This document shows positions 8,574 to 18,600 of a DNA stretch of 55,267 nt, one piece after another. The stretch's first letter is position 1; the number at the start of each line of letters is the position of its first letter. Under the pieces are notes generated by a model. That model did no database searches. It was given only the letters and a program-made list of their open reading frames with translations, and was not told the DNA's origin. The position numbers were made by a program, and so were the translations under genes. Origin of the DNA: UBA4416 sp046594225 (GTDB taxonomy: Bacteria; Bacteroidota; Bacteroidia; B-17B0; Aurantibacillaceae); the NCBI GenBank assembly GCA_046594225.1, contig JBKJPW010000106.1, positions 1 through 55,267 on the forward strand, given 5' to 3'.

Positions 8574-11500
8574 TTATCTTAATAGAGTAACATCTCCTGT
8601 TTTCTTAACTTTTTTTCCATTCAACATTTCCACTTCTACTACCCAAACATAAACACCAATAGGTTGCTCTGTCCCATTAAATGTCCCATTCCATCCCTCC
8701 ATTTGATCAATGGATTCAAAGATGAGTTGCCCCCAATTATTATACACTCTTACATTAATAGATTTAAATGGACCGCCTCTTACTAAAAATAAATCATTTT
8801 GACCGTCTCCATTTGGCGAAAATGCCGTTGGTACATCGGGCAATAATACAATCACAATATCTTTTCTTGTGGAGTCGATACAACCATTAATATCTTTTAC
8901 AACTAATAATACTGAAAAATCTCCTTGACTATTATAGGCATGACTAGTGTTTTGCGTATTGGATGCAGTTGAATCACCAAAGGCCCAATACCAATTTACT
9001 AAGGAGCTTGGCCCTGTAGATAAATCTGTAAAGTTGGTTACTTCTAAAGCTTCAACGGGATTAGGATTAATACTGAAATCAGCATTAGGTCCAGCAATTA
9101 CAGTCACTACTTTTTTAATGGTGTCTTTGCAGCCAAATGAAGAAGTAGCAATTAATGTTACCGTATAATTGTTGGCACTACTAAATGCATGCTGAGGATT
9201 TTGAATGGTTGCTCCTTGAGAGTCACCAAAATTCCAATTCCATTGAACAATTGATCCTGATAATGTTTTTGTGGAGTCAACAAATTGAGTTTCATTGCCT
9301 ACACAAGAGGCTGTTTGATAAAACTGAGCTTGCGGTAAAAAATAAATTTCAATCGGTTTTTTAATAGTATCATTACATCCATTACTACTATAAGCTACAT
9401 GCGATACTGTATAAGTACCTGGGTTTGTATATAAATGAGAGGCATTACTAGCTATTGATGTTCCTGTATCGCCAAAATCCCAATACCAACCTGTTACACT
9501 TCCCGAAGGAACACTTGAATTATCAGTAAAGGTTGCTAATTTTTTAGAACAGACATTGTTTGTATTGAAGTCAGCATTTGGCGAAGATTTAAAACTTAAT
9601 TTTATTGTATCATTTACCGCTACACAGCCTTTATTGTAAGTAGATGTTAAAACTAATTGAACAAAGCCATTTGATATATCCAGTGGCGACGGTTGATAAT
9701 TGGTTGTTAATAAAGAATCGTCTGGTGTAAATACTCCTGTTCCTAATGATGTCCATGCGCCAGTTGTAGTTAAACCAACAACTGTTCCGTTCAATACTAT
9801 TTGTTGATTATCACAAATCATATTATCAGCACCTGAATTTACTAAAGGTGATTTTGCAATAATAACAAGAACAGTATCTGTTTCAGGTAAACAATTACCT
9901 CCAGTAGAAGTTAGAACTAATTGTACTTGTCCTGCTAATGTATCTGCTTGTCCTAAAGTATAAATAGTGTTTAAATTATTTGCATTTCCAAATGCGCCAT
10001 TACCTAAAGTTGACCACATTCCTGTACTAGCTCCACCAGTTATTGAACCATTTAATGGATGAAAAATATTGCTCGAACAAATGGTGTCATTAATTCCAGC
10101 ATCAACGGTTGGTTTAGGTGTAACATTTACAATCAAACTATCTACCGAAGAGTTACAATTTCCATTGTTGGTTGAAGTTAATTTTATAGTAACAGTTCCT
10201 ATTGCAATATCTGATGGACTTAATTGATACGTTGTATTTAGGGAAGTGGTTGATGGAGAAAATAATCCAGAACCAGTTCCTGACCAGATACCAGTAGTAG
10301 ATCCTACAGTTACCGAACCATTTATATTTACCGTTGGATTATTTGCACATACAGATAAATCTGGACCAACTGTTACTAATGGCGAACCAGTAAACATAAT
10401 CTTTATTGTATCAACAACTTGATTACAAGTGCCGTTATTAGTAGAACTCAAAATTAAATTAACAGAACCAGCTGCTAATTCTGAGGCGCTTGGTGTATAG
10501 GTTCCTGTTAATGAAGTATTGTTTGGATTAAAAGTACCAGAAGTTCCACTCCAAACACCAGTTGTTGTAGCACCAGATACTAAACCTGAAAGATTTGTGA
10601 TAGCATTATTTTTACATATTGATAAATCCACACCAGCATTTACAAATGGAGCACTTGTTAAATTAATTAATACTGTATCTTTTACCTGATTGCAATTTCC
10701 ATTATTTGTTGAGTTTAATATTAAACTTGCAAAACCAGCAGCAACTTCGGCAGCACTTGGTACATATGTAGCGCCTAAAACTGTACTATCAGGATTATAA
10801 GTTCCTGTTCCTCCGCTCCAATATCCAGTACTTGTTGGACCTCCTACGCTTCCAGAAAGGATGCTCACCGCATTATTTGCACATACTGTTAAATTAAATC
10901 CTGCATCAACCAAAGGTGCATTTGTAAAAGTAATTAAGATACTGTCTTTTACCTGATTACAATTTCCGTTATTAGTGGATGCCAATACTAAATTTGCAAA
11001 CCCAGCAGATATCTCGGCAGCAGTAGGTGTATAGGTTGTACTTAAAATTGAATTACCTGGATTAAATGTTCCTAAGCCGCCACTCCAAATTCCTGTGGAT
11101 GATCCTACAGTAACAGAACCGTTAATAGCAACTGTTGCATTATTAACACAAACCGATACATCTGGACCAATAGCAACTATTGGTGCACCAGTAAATAAAA
11201 TCTTAAGAGTATCAACAGCCTGATTACAGGTGCCGTTGTTAGTTGAGCTTAAAATTAAATTAGCATACCCTGCACTTAATTCAGAAGCACTGGGTGTATA
11301 GGTTCCTGTTAATGCTGTATTATTAGGATTAAAAGAACCTGATGTACCACTCCAAATACCTGTTGTAGTTGGGCCATTTACTATACCCGAAAGAATAGTT
11401 ATTGCATTGTTTTTACAAACAGAGATATTTAATCCCGCGTCTACCGAAGGCGCATTAGTAAAATTGATCACTACAGTATCTTTAACAACACTACAATTAC

Positions 11501-14500
11501 CATTATTAGATGAGTTTAATATGAGATTCACAAACCCAGCCGAAATTTCTGCAGCACTAGGAGTGTAAGTAGAACCTAATATAGAACTATCTGGATTAAA
11601 TGTTCCTGAGCCACCGCTCCAATATCCAGTACTTGTTGGCCCCGATACATTACCTGAAAGAACAGTTGATGCATTATTGATACAAGAAATTAAATTAGTT
11701 CCAGCATTTACTAACGGAGCGCTAGTAAAGCTAATTAAGATGCTATCTTTTTCTTGATTACAATTTCCATTATTGGTTGATGATAAAACCAAATTCGCAG
11801 ACCCAGCTGCAATTTCGGCGGGAGTTGGAATATAAGTGATAGATAAGGATGTATTACTTGCGTTATAAGTTCCATTACCGCCACTCCAAATACCAGTTGT
11901 AGAACCAACAGTTACTGAGGCATTTATCGCCACTGTTGCATTATTAGCACAAACAGATACATCTGGTCCAATTGCTACTATTGGCGCTCCTGTAAACAAT
12001 ACTTTTACAGTGTCAACTACTTGGTTACAATTTCCATTATTGGTTGAGGTTAAAATTAAATCTACAAAACCAGCACTCAATTCAGAAGCGCTTGGTGTAT
12101 AGGTTCCGGTTAAGCTTGTGTTATTAGGATTGAAGGTTCCTGATGTTCCGCTCCAGATTCCTGTAGTAGTTGGCCCTGATATTAAACCTGAAAGTATTGC
12201 AGTGGCGTTATTTTTACAGGCAGTTAAGTTAGTTCCAGCGTTTACAATTGGAGCGTTAGTGAAATTAATAATAATATTGTCTACTGTTTGATTACAGTTT
12301 CCATTGTTTGTTGATGATAAAGACAGAGTTACAGAACCAGCTGAAAGTTCAGAAGCACTAGGGGAATATAATCCATTCAAAGTAGTATTGTTTGGGGTAT
12401 ATGTGCCTGTTCCGCCACTCCAAATTCCTGTTGATGTTGGACCAGATACTAAACCTGATAGTGCTGAAATCGCATTGTTTTTGCAAGCTGTTAAATCAGT
12501 ACCCGCACTTACATTTGGTGCATTTGTAAAACTTACTAAAATACTATCTTTTACTTGTTTACAATTTCCGTTATTAGATGACCCTAAAACTAAATACACT
12601 GAGCCTGCTGAAATTTCGGTTGGAGTAGGAGTGTAAGTAGAGGTTAAAGCTGTGTTTGTTGGACTAAATACTCCAGTACCTCCAGACCATGAACCTGTTG
12701 TAGAGCCTACAGTTACCGAACCACTTATTGCAACCGTTGCGTTATTAGCACAAACAGATATGTTTGCTCCCATTGTTACAACAGGTGGGTTTGTAAAGGT
12801 AATTTGCAAACTATCTTTTGTATTAGGACATCCATTTAAACTTCCTGTAGAAGTTAATTTTATTTTTACGCCACTAGAACTCAAATCACTTGGTGACGGT
12901 AAATAGGTTGTATTTAGAGCTCCTGAATTCCCAAATGAACCTGATCCAGAAGTTGTCCAGTTTGCACCAGCTGCTAATTGCAGAGAACCGTTTAGCGAAA
13001 TAGTTGAAATGTTATTTTTACAAAGAATTAAATTATTTCCAGCATCTACAATTGGTGATTTGAAAATATTTAATGTCATAGTATCTCTTATAGGAGTACA
13101 ATTACCAGTTGAAGACAATACAAATTTAATTTGCGATTGATTTAAATCATTGGCGCTTAATGTGTAGGTTGTGTTTAAACTGGTGGTATTACCAAAAGTT
13201 CCTGTTCCGCCTAGCGTTGTCCAAATACCTGATGTGGCGCCACCATCAACACTTCCGGTTAAGGAAATTGTATTTGTTGCCGTACATAAATTTTGATCTA
13301 TTCCAGCATTAGTGTACACTTTTCTTAAAAAAGATGACATGTAATGATATAAACAGCCGCTACTTGCGCCACCATTAATAACACCCATTGCAAATAAACT
13401 ATCTACTGGGTGTGAGTTAGATAATAAATTGGTTACACCTGTAGGGATTTCAACTGTTGTATAGCTTCTTTGAAATCCGCTCCATACTCCAGCTGTGCCT
13501 GGTACAACCGTAAATTGAGCAGCAGGAACTAAAGTTGAACTTCCGTTTAATAAAAAATTACTTGTAGCAGTTGTTTTGCAGAGAATGTTTAAAATAAATG
13601 TTTGGTTATTAGTTCTAGTAAAACTTACCTGATCAGAACCAGCACAATTTAATGGAGGAAGAATTGCCTCTCCTAACTCACAACCAAAACCACTAACATG
13701 TATAACGTATACTGGTTTGTCGCCGGTAATGTATGTAAGTGGGTTTACAGTTTTATAAAAATAAGTATCTCCTTTATTTAGCAGTGCTGTTGTTATAGCG
13801 CCATCATTAATTGTAATTTGAGTAAAGTTTTGTGTGGCTACAATATAAGCTCCTTCAAACTGAGCTGCGTTTAATCCACCTTTGTTAATAATATATTCTG
13901 TTCCAACAACATCCACAGGAACAATTTGGTCACCCATTAAATCAAAACAGCCCGAAACTCCGCCAACGGAGTCATCAGATACTGTTACAGAAATGTCTTT
14001 ATTAGAAACAACAATAGTTCCACTTAAATTTTGGCCTGCAACTGATGCAAATCGAGTTACGTTTTCAATATTATATGTTTGCCCTGCATTTAAACCAACA
14101 GAATAAGTCACATTTGCTGCATGCCCTACAACGTTGCAACGAGGTGTAATCCAAACCACGGTACTATTTTGAGTTGCCACAATACAAATTTGGGATTTAG
14201 GGGTAGGAGTATATCCTCCATTATTACCATTAGTTTGAAAAGGGCAAACAAATTCTTTCCCCATACCATTTTGTCCTTTCATCGAATAGGTTTCTGGATT
14301 ATTTACTACACTTACTACTTCATATATAGCAGTAATAGGAAAGTTGGCAGTGATTTTTAAACCCCTATTAAAAACAGTATTTGCTGGTACGTTTTCTATT
14401 TGATTAATTAAATGAGATAATGATTCAGAAACTAAAGAATTAGCCGGAATAACAAAAGTTGTATCAAATGTTCCGGCTGGTTGCCTTACGCGAACTGTAG

Positions 14501-14666
14501 TCGCGTTGTTAAATGAGGAAAGACGTAATACAACAGGAATATTATTTGCATGCCCAGTTGTTACCCATGGTGCGGCAAACCAAAAAACCGTATCTATTTG
14601 CGATATAACTGATTTACTGCTTAATATAAGCAGAACCAATAATAATCTATTTAGAACCTTCTTCAT
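8574..14666 (-). CDS. Giant T9SS type B repeat adhesin 2 (IgGFc-binding-like N-terminus, 14 Ig-like modules, PKD, CHU_C)
   Basis: This 2030-aa secreted protein has a signal peptide (to about residue 22) and an IgGFc-binding-like N-terminal domain (about 23-445, opening IDTVFWFAAPW). About 14 repeated beta-sandwich modules of mostly 89 residues follow (about 450-1700). Three PKD domains with W.W.FGD motifs (about 1703-1940) and a C-terminal gliding-motility/CHU_C type B sorting domain (FSPNGDGQND to the end) complete it. Modules carry a conserved G.WSG..G.F.P core, SASE..AG, and two cysteines (CKNN and NGNCNQ) that could form a disulfide. Modules 3-12 run in the order ABC ABC ABC A. The start overlaps the PorP/SprF 1 stop by 20 bp. 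The expected role is adhesion or movement at the cell surface; the ligand is unknown. Repeat number may vary between strains. Confidence 0.93.
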   Translation of the reverse strand: MKKVLNRLLLVLLILSSKSVISQIDTVFWFAAPWVTTGHANNIPVVLRLSSFNNATTVRVRQPAGTFDTTFVIPANSLVSESLSHLINQIENVPANTVFNRGLKITANFPITAIYEVVSVVNNPETYSMKGQNGMGKEFVCPFQTNGNNGGYTPTPKSQICIVATQNSTVVWITPRCNVVGHAANVTYSVGLNAGQTYNIENVTRFASVAGQNLSGTIVVSNKDISVTVSDDSVGGVSGCFDLMGDQIVPVDVVGTEYIINKGGLNAAQFEGAYIVATQNFTQITINDGAITTALLNKGDTYFYKTVNPLTYITGDKPVYVIHVSGFGCELGEAILPPLNCAGSDQVSFTRTNNQTFILNILCKTTATSNFLLNGSSTLVPAAQFTVVPGTAGVWSGFQRSYTTVEIPTGVTNLLSNSHPVDSLFAMGVINGGASSGCLYHYMSSFLRKVYTNAGIDQNLCTATNTISLTGSVDGGATSGIWTTLGGTGTFGNTTSLNTTYTLSANDLNQSQIKFVLSSTGNCTPIRDTMTLNIFKSPIVDAGNNLILCKNNISTISLNGSLQLAAGANWTTSGSGSFGNSGALNTTYLPSPSDLSSSGVKIKLTSTGSLNGCPNTKDSLQITFTNPPVVTMGANISVCANNATVAISGSVTVGSTTGSWSGGTGVFSPTNTALTSTYTPTPTEISAGSVYLVLGSSNNGNCKQVKDSILVSFTNAPNVSAGTDLTACKNNAISALSGLVSGPTSTGIWSGGTGTYTPNNTTLNGLYSPSASELSAGSVTLSLSSTNNGNCNQTVDNIIINFTNAPIVNAGTNLTACKNNATAILSGLISGPTTTGIWSGTSGTFNPNNTSLTGTYTPSASELSAGFVDLILTSTNNGNCNQVVDTVKVLFTGAPIVAIGPDVSVCANNATVAINASVTVGSTTGIWSGGNGTYNASNTSLSITYIPTPAEIAAGSANLVLSSTNNGNCNQEKDSILISFTSAPLVNAGTNLISCINNASTVLSGNVSGPTSTGYWSGGSGTFNPDSSILGSTYTPSAAEISAGFVNLILNSSNNGNCSVVKDTVVINFTNAPSVDAGLNISVCKNNAITILSGIVNGPTTTGIWSGTSGSFNPNNTALTGTYTPSASELSAGYANLILSSTNNGTCNQAVDTLKILFTGAPIVAIGPDVSVCVNNATVAINGSVTVGSSTGIWSGGLGTFNPGNSILSTTYTPTAAEISAGFANLVLASTNNGNCNQVKDSILITFTNAPLVDAGFNLTVCANNAVSILSGSVGGPTSTGYWSGGTGTYNPDSTVLGATYVPSAAEVAAGFASLILNSTNNGNCNQVKDTVLINLTSAPFVNAGVDLSICKNNAITNLSGLVSGATTTGVWSGTSGTFNPNNTSLTGTYTPSASELAAGSVNLILSSTNNGTCNQVVDTIKIMFTGSPLVTVGPDLSVCANNPTVNINGSVTVGSTTGIWSGTGSGLFSPSTTSLNTTYQLSPSDIAIGTVTIKLTSTNNGNCNSSVDSLIVNVTPKPTVDAGINDTICSSNIFHPLNGSITGGASTGMWSTLGNGAFGNANNLNTIYTLGQADTLAGQVQLVLTSTGGNCLPETDTVLVIIAKSPLVNSGADNMICDNQQIVLNGTVVGLTTTGAWTSLGTGVFTPDDSLLTTNYQPSPLDISNGFVQLVLTSTYNKGCVAVNDTIKLSFKSSPNADFNTNNVCSKKLATFTDNSSVPSGSVTGWYWDFGDTGTSIASNASHLYTNPGTYTVSHVAYSSNGCNDTIKKPIEIYFLPQAQFYQTASCVGNETQFVDSTKTLSGSIVQWNWNFGDSQGATIQNPQHAFSSANNYTVTLIATSSFGCKDTIKKVVTVIAGPNADFSINPNPVEALEVTNFTDLSTGPSSLVNWYWAFGDSTASNTQNTSHAYNSQGDFSVLLVVKDINGCIDSTRKDIVIVLLPDVPTAFSPNGDGQNDLFLVRGGPFKSINVRVYNNWGQLIFESIDQMEGWNGTFNGTEQPIGVYVWVVEVEMLNGKKVKKTGDVTLLR
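10116..12785 (-). repeat. Higher-order repeat in adhesin 2: 801-bp trimer of 267-bp modules (3 trimers plus 1 module)
   Basis: Single modules recur every 267 bp, and module subtypes recur every 801 bp. The marker TTATT(A/T)(G/A)CAC of the A subtype sits at 12742, 11941, 11140 and 10339, each exactly 801 bp apart. Subtype A has VCANNATVAI, B has GPTSTG(I/Y)WSGG and C has GIWSGTSG followed by (L/M)FTG(A/S)P. No indels disturb the spacing. Confidence 0.9.
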
Positions 14667-15633
14667 TTTGTTTTTTTAATTTGGATTTAATACTATTATC
14701 AATGTCGTTTAATTCCTGTTCATCTGCATCTATTTTTTTCTTAGGTTTCATAAATTGGAAGCAGATTGCAATTTCGTGTGAACCTTTTGAGTAAGATCTA
14801 ATATTAGATGTCGTTAAATCATAAGAGTAACCGATGGTTAGCTTATCTTTTATAGTAACTCCTACTAAAGCACTAGCGGCATCATTCATCCTGTAAGAAC
14901 CACCAATCCAAAATAAATTTTTGTACAAAGCTCTTAAGCTAAATTCTGGTTGAACAGGAGTAGGAACATTAAATTTAATTAACGCTGAAGGTTGAATAGA
15001 CATTGTTTTTGAAACTTTGAATGTATAACCTAAAGTAGCATACATGTGCTGAGATAAATTACTCTGAGAATCTTTCCAAGTGATTTTATTTCCAATATAT
15101 TGATAAGTTGCTATTCCAAAAAATAATTTATCACTATATAAATATAATCCACCATTAGAATCAAATACATTGTTGGATAAAATATTTCCAGTCAACAAAT
15201 CATCACCAGTATCAGCTATTTTAGCATCATACAACTTAATACGGTATTGCACCATTCCTGCTGATACACCTAAACCTAACTTGTAATCTTTATTAAGTTT
15301 AATATGATATCCAAAAGTTAGGTATCCAGATGTTCTGCTTAATAAACCCGTATTATCAGAGTTTATTAAAGTGCCAATAGCAATCTTTTTTTGTTTTCCA
15401 ATTGTGCTATGTAAACTCATTAAATAAGTTTTAGGCGCATCTTGAAAGCCTGCCCATTGATTACGATAATTTAAATTAAGAACAGCATGTGGTTTAGAAC
15501 CCGCAACAGCTGGATTGTATGCGTAAGGATTTAGAACATAATTTGTATAAATTGGTAATTGTTGACCAAGACAAAACTTACTAATCATTATCGTGTTTAG
15601 TAGGAGAATAGATATGTAGATATTCTTTTTCAT
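14647..15633 (-). CDS. PorP/SprF family outer membrane protein 1
   Basis: This 328-aa PorP/SprF protein has a signal peptide ending near CLGQ. The family signature follows: QLPIYTNYVLNPYAYNPAVA, then NLNYRNQWAGF, then barrel-like strands. It has a charged, lysine-rich C-terminal tail (IKSKLKKQNEEGSK). It starts 1 bp after adhesin 1 ends, and its 3' end overlaps the start of adhesin 2 by 20 bp. That spacing suggests coupled translation and a dedicated partnership with adhesin 1. The role in surface localisation of T9SS cargo is inferred from SprF. Confidence 0.93.
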   Translation of the reverse strand: MKKNIYISILLLNTIMISKFCLGQQLPIYTNYVLNPYAYNPAVAGSKPHAVLNLNYRNQWAGFQDAPKTYLMSLHSTIGKQKKIAIGTLINSDNTGLLSRTSGYLTFGYHIKLNKDYKLGLGVSAGMVQYRIKLYDAKIADTGDDLLTGNILSNNVFDSNGGLYLYSDKLFFGIATYQYIGNKITWKDSQSNLSQHMYATLGYTFKVSKTMSIQPSALIKFNVPTPVQPEFSLRALYKNLFWIGGSYRMNDAASALVGVTIKDKLTIGYSYDLTTSNIRSYSKGSHEIAICFQFMKPKKKIDADEQELNDIDNSIKSKLKKQNEEGSK

Positions 15634-15634
15634 A

Positions 15635-18600
15635 TTATCGTATCAATAGGATGCCTCCTTTAAATGGTTCTGTATTAGCTGGATCATTTAATTTTAAGAT
15701 GTAATAATACGTGCCAACAGGTAACGCTTGCCCTTTGTATGTTCCGTCCCAAGGAGAACTGTAGTCACCTTCTGCATTATAAACTTTCTCGCCCCATCTA
15801 TTATAAATTTCTACAGATGCATTAGGATATAAGAGATTCAAGAAATCCAATTTCCACACATCATTTTTTCCATCTCCATTTGGCGAAATGGCATTAGGAA
15901 TCAAAGTAGATATTTCAGAAGTGACATTATTTATTTTAATAGCTACTCTAGCAGTATCTGAACATCCGTAACCATCACTTACAATCTGAGTAATTATATA
16001 AGTCCCATTGTCATAATAAATAGTAGATGGATTTTGCAAAGAAGAGCTATTTCCTTGTGAATCTCCAAAACTCCACAACCATGTGTTTGAATAGCTTGAG
16101 GTGTCAACAAAATTAACCGTAGTTCCTACGTTAAGACCTGACGAAATTGAATAGGCAAAACCAGCCGAAGGTCTTGGTGTTAAGTTAAGTTGTTTAACTA
16201 AAGTGTCTTTACAATTTTGATTAGAAGTAGCAATTAAAGTAATATTATAAAATCCAGAACCAGGAAATAACTGCGATGGATTTTGAACGTTACTTTGTCC
16301 AGCTCCACCAAAATCCCAAAACCATTGATTAATTGTTCCAGGAGAGGATACTGTTGTACTATCAGAAAAAATCAAGGTCAATAAATTACTATTACAAATT
16401 CTATTAATTCCAAAATTTACATTTGGCAGCGAGTAAATAATAGGTGTTTTTTTAATGGTGTCGGTACAATTATATGAATTGCTTACAACTAGTTGAGTAG
16501 TATAAGTGCCCGAGTTAGTAAATGTATGACTTGTGTTTTGTGAGATTGAAGAAGCACCATCACCAAAAGACCATTGCCAAGAAGTTATTGTGCCAATGCC
16601 TGGCAAAGAAAAATCAGTGTAGTTTGTAGTGTTATTTAAACAAACATTATTAAAATTAAAATTCGCAAAGGGTTTTGGCACAAAGTTTAATTTTACTAAA
16701 TCGTTTACCGAGTTACAGCCTGCATTATTTGTTGATGTTAAAGTTAAGTTAGCAAATCCAACAGAAACTTCAGCAGCACTTGGTGTATACGTTGCTGTTA
16801 GTACCGTATTGTTAGGGTTATAAGTTCCTGAACCTCCAGTCCAAATGCCTGTTGTGGTTGGCCCAGTTATGACACCTGAAAGCACGGTAGAAGAATTGTT
16901 TTTACAAGAATATAAATCAACACCAGCATTTACGGAAGGAGAGTTTGTAAAATTTATAACGATAGTATCATTTGCCTGATTACAATTTCCATTATTGGTA
17001 GAATTTAATGTTAGACTTACAGAGCCTATTGCAATTTCAGAAGCAGTAGGAGAGTATGTTGTAGTTAAAGCTGTATTGCCAGGATTAAACGTTCCATTAC
17101 CTCCTGTCCAAATACCTGTTGTTGTGGCGCCCGACACAGTGCCCGAAAGAACAGTAATTGGGTTGTTTTTACAAGATGACAAATCAACACCTGCATTTAC
17201 TGTTGGAGAACTTGTGTAATTAACAATAATACTATCCTTTACCTGATTACAATTTCCATTATTAGTAGAGGTGAGTATTAAGTTTACAAAGCCTGCAGCA
17301 ATTTCGGCAGCACTAGGAACATAAGTAGGATTTAAAGAAGTATTACTTGGAGTAAAAGTTCCTGAACCACCTGTCCAAATACCAGTATTAGTTGGCCCAT
17401 TTACTGAACCTGAAAGAACAGAACTGGCATTATTTTTACATGAAAATAAATCAATACCAGCATATACGGAAGGAGCTGTTGTGAAATTAATTAAAACATT
17501 ATCACTTGCTGCATTACAGTTTCCGTTGCCAGTTGATGTTAAAATTAAATTCACAAAACCTGCAGCAATTTCAGATGCACTTGGCGTATAGGTTACGGTT
17601 AAAGCAGTGTTGTTTGGATTAAAAGTTCCCGAACCACTTGTCCAAATTCCTGTAGTTGTTGGGCCTGAAATTGTACCTGTAAGAACAGTGGCTGCATTAT
17701 TTTTGCAGGCTGTTATATTAAGTCCCGCATTTGCCGAAGGGGAATTGGTGTAAATAATAACAACTGTATCTGTTACTTGATTACAGGTTCCATTATTTGA
17801 AGAAGTTAATATTAAAGTTGCTGAACCCGCAGCTAGCTCCGAAGCACTTGGGCTGTAAGTTGAATTTAAAACTGAGTTACTAGGATTATAATTTCCAGTA
17901 CCACCACTCCAAATACCAGAAGTCGTTGCTCCAGATACGGTTCCTGAAAGAACTGCTGCCGCACTGTTTTTACAATTAGTAATATCAAGACCAGCATTTA
18001 CTGAAGGAGAAATTGTGTAATTAATTTTAACACTATCAACAACCTGAATACAATTTCCATTATTAGTTGATGATAAGGTTAATGTTATAACTCCTGCAGC
18101 TAAATCAGCAGCACTAGGCATGTAGCTTGGATTTAAGGATGTGTTGCTAGGAGAGAATGTGCCTGTTCCCCCTGTCCACATGCCAGTTGTAGTAGGGCCT
18201 GAAATGATTCCGGAAAGAGATGCATTGGGATTGTTTTTACAAGAAAATAAATCAACACCAGCATACACCGATGGTGGAATAGTGAAACTTATCAGAACAT
18301 TGTCGCTCGACGCATTACAATTTCCATTACCAGTTGAGGTTAATGTTAAATTCACAAAACCAGCAGAAAGTTCTCCTGAACTTGGAGTATAGGTTGCTGT
18401 TAAAGATGTATTGTTTGGATTATAAGTTCCAGCTCCTCCACTCCAAATACCTGTTGTAGTTGCGCCAGTTACAGAACCAGTGAGAATCGAGATGGCATTA
18501 TTTTTACACGTAGATATATTAATTCCAGCATTTGCTAAAGGAGAGTTTGTGTAAACAATCATCAATGTATCTTTTACCTGATTACAATTCCCATTATTAG

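Noticed and set aside
10116..12785. CRISPR-like regular repeats
   Set aside because: The 267-bp period is coding, in frame and without short identical repeats separated by unique spacers. It is protein module repetition.
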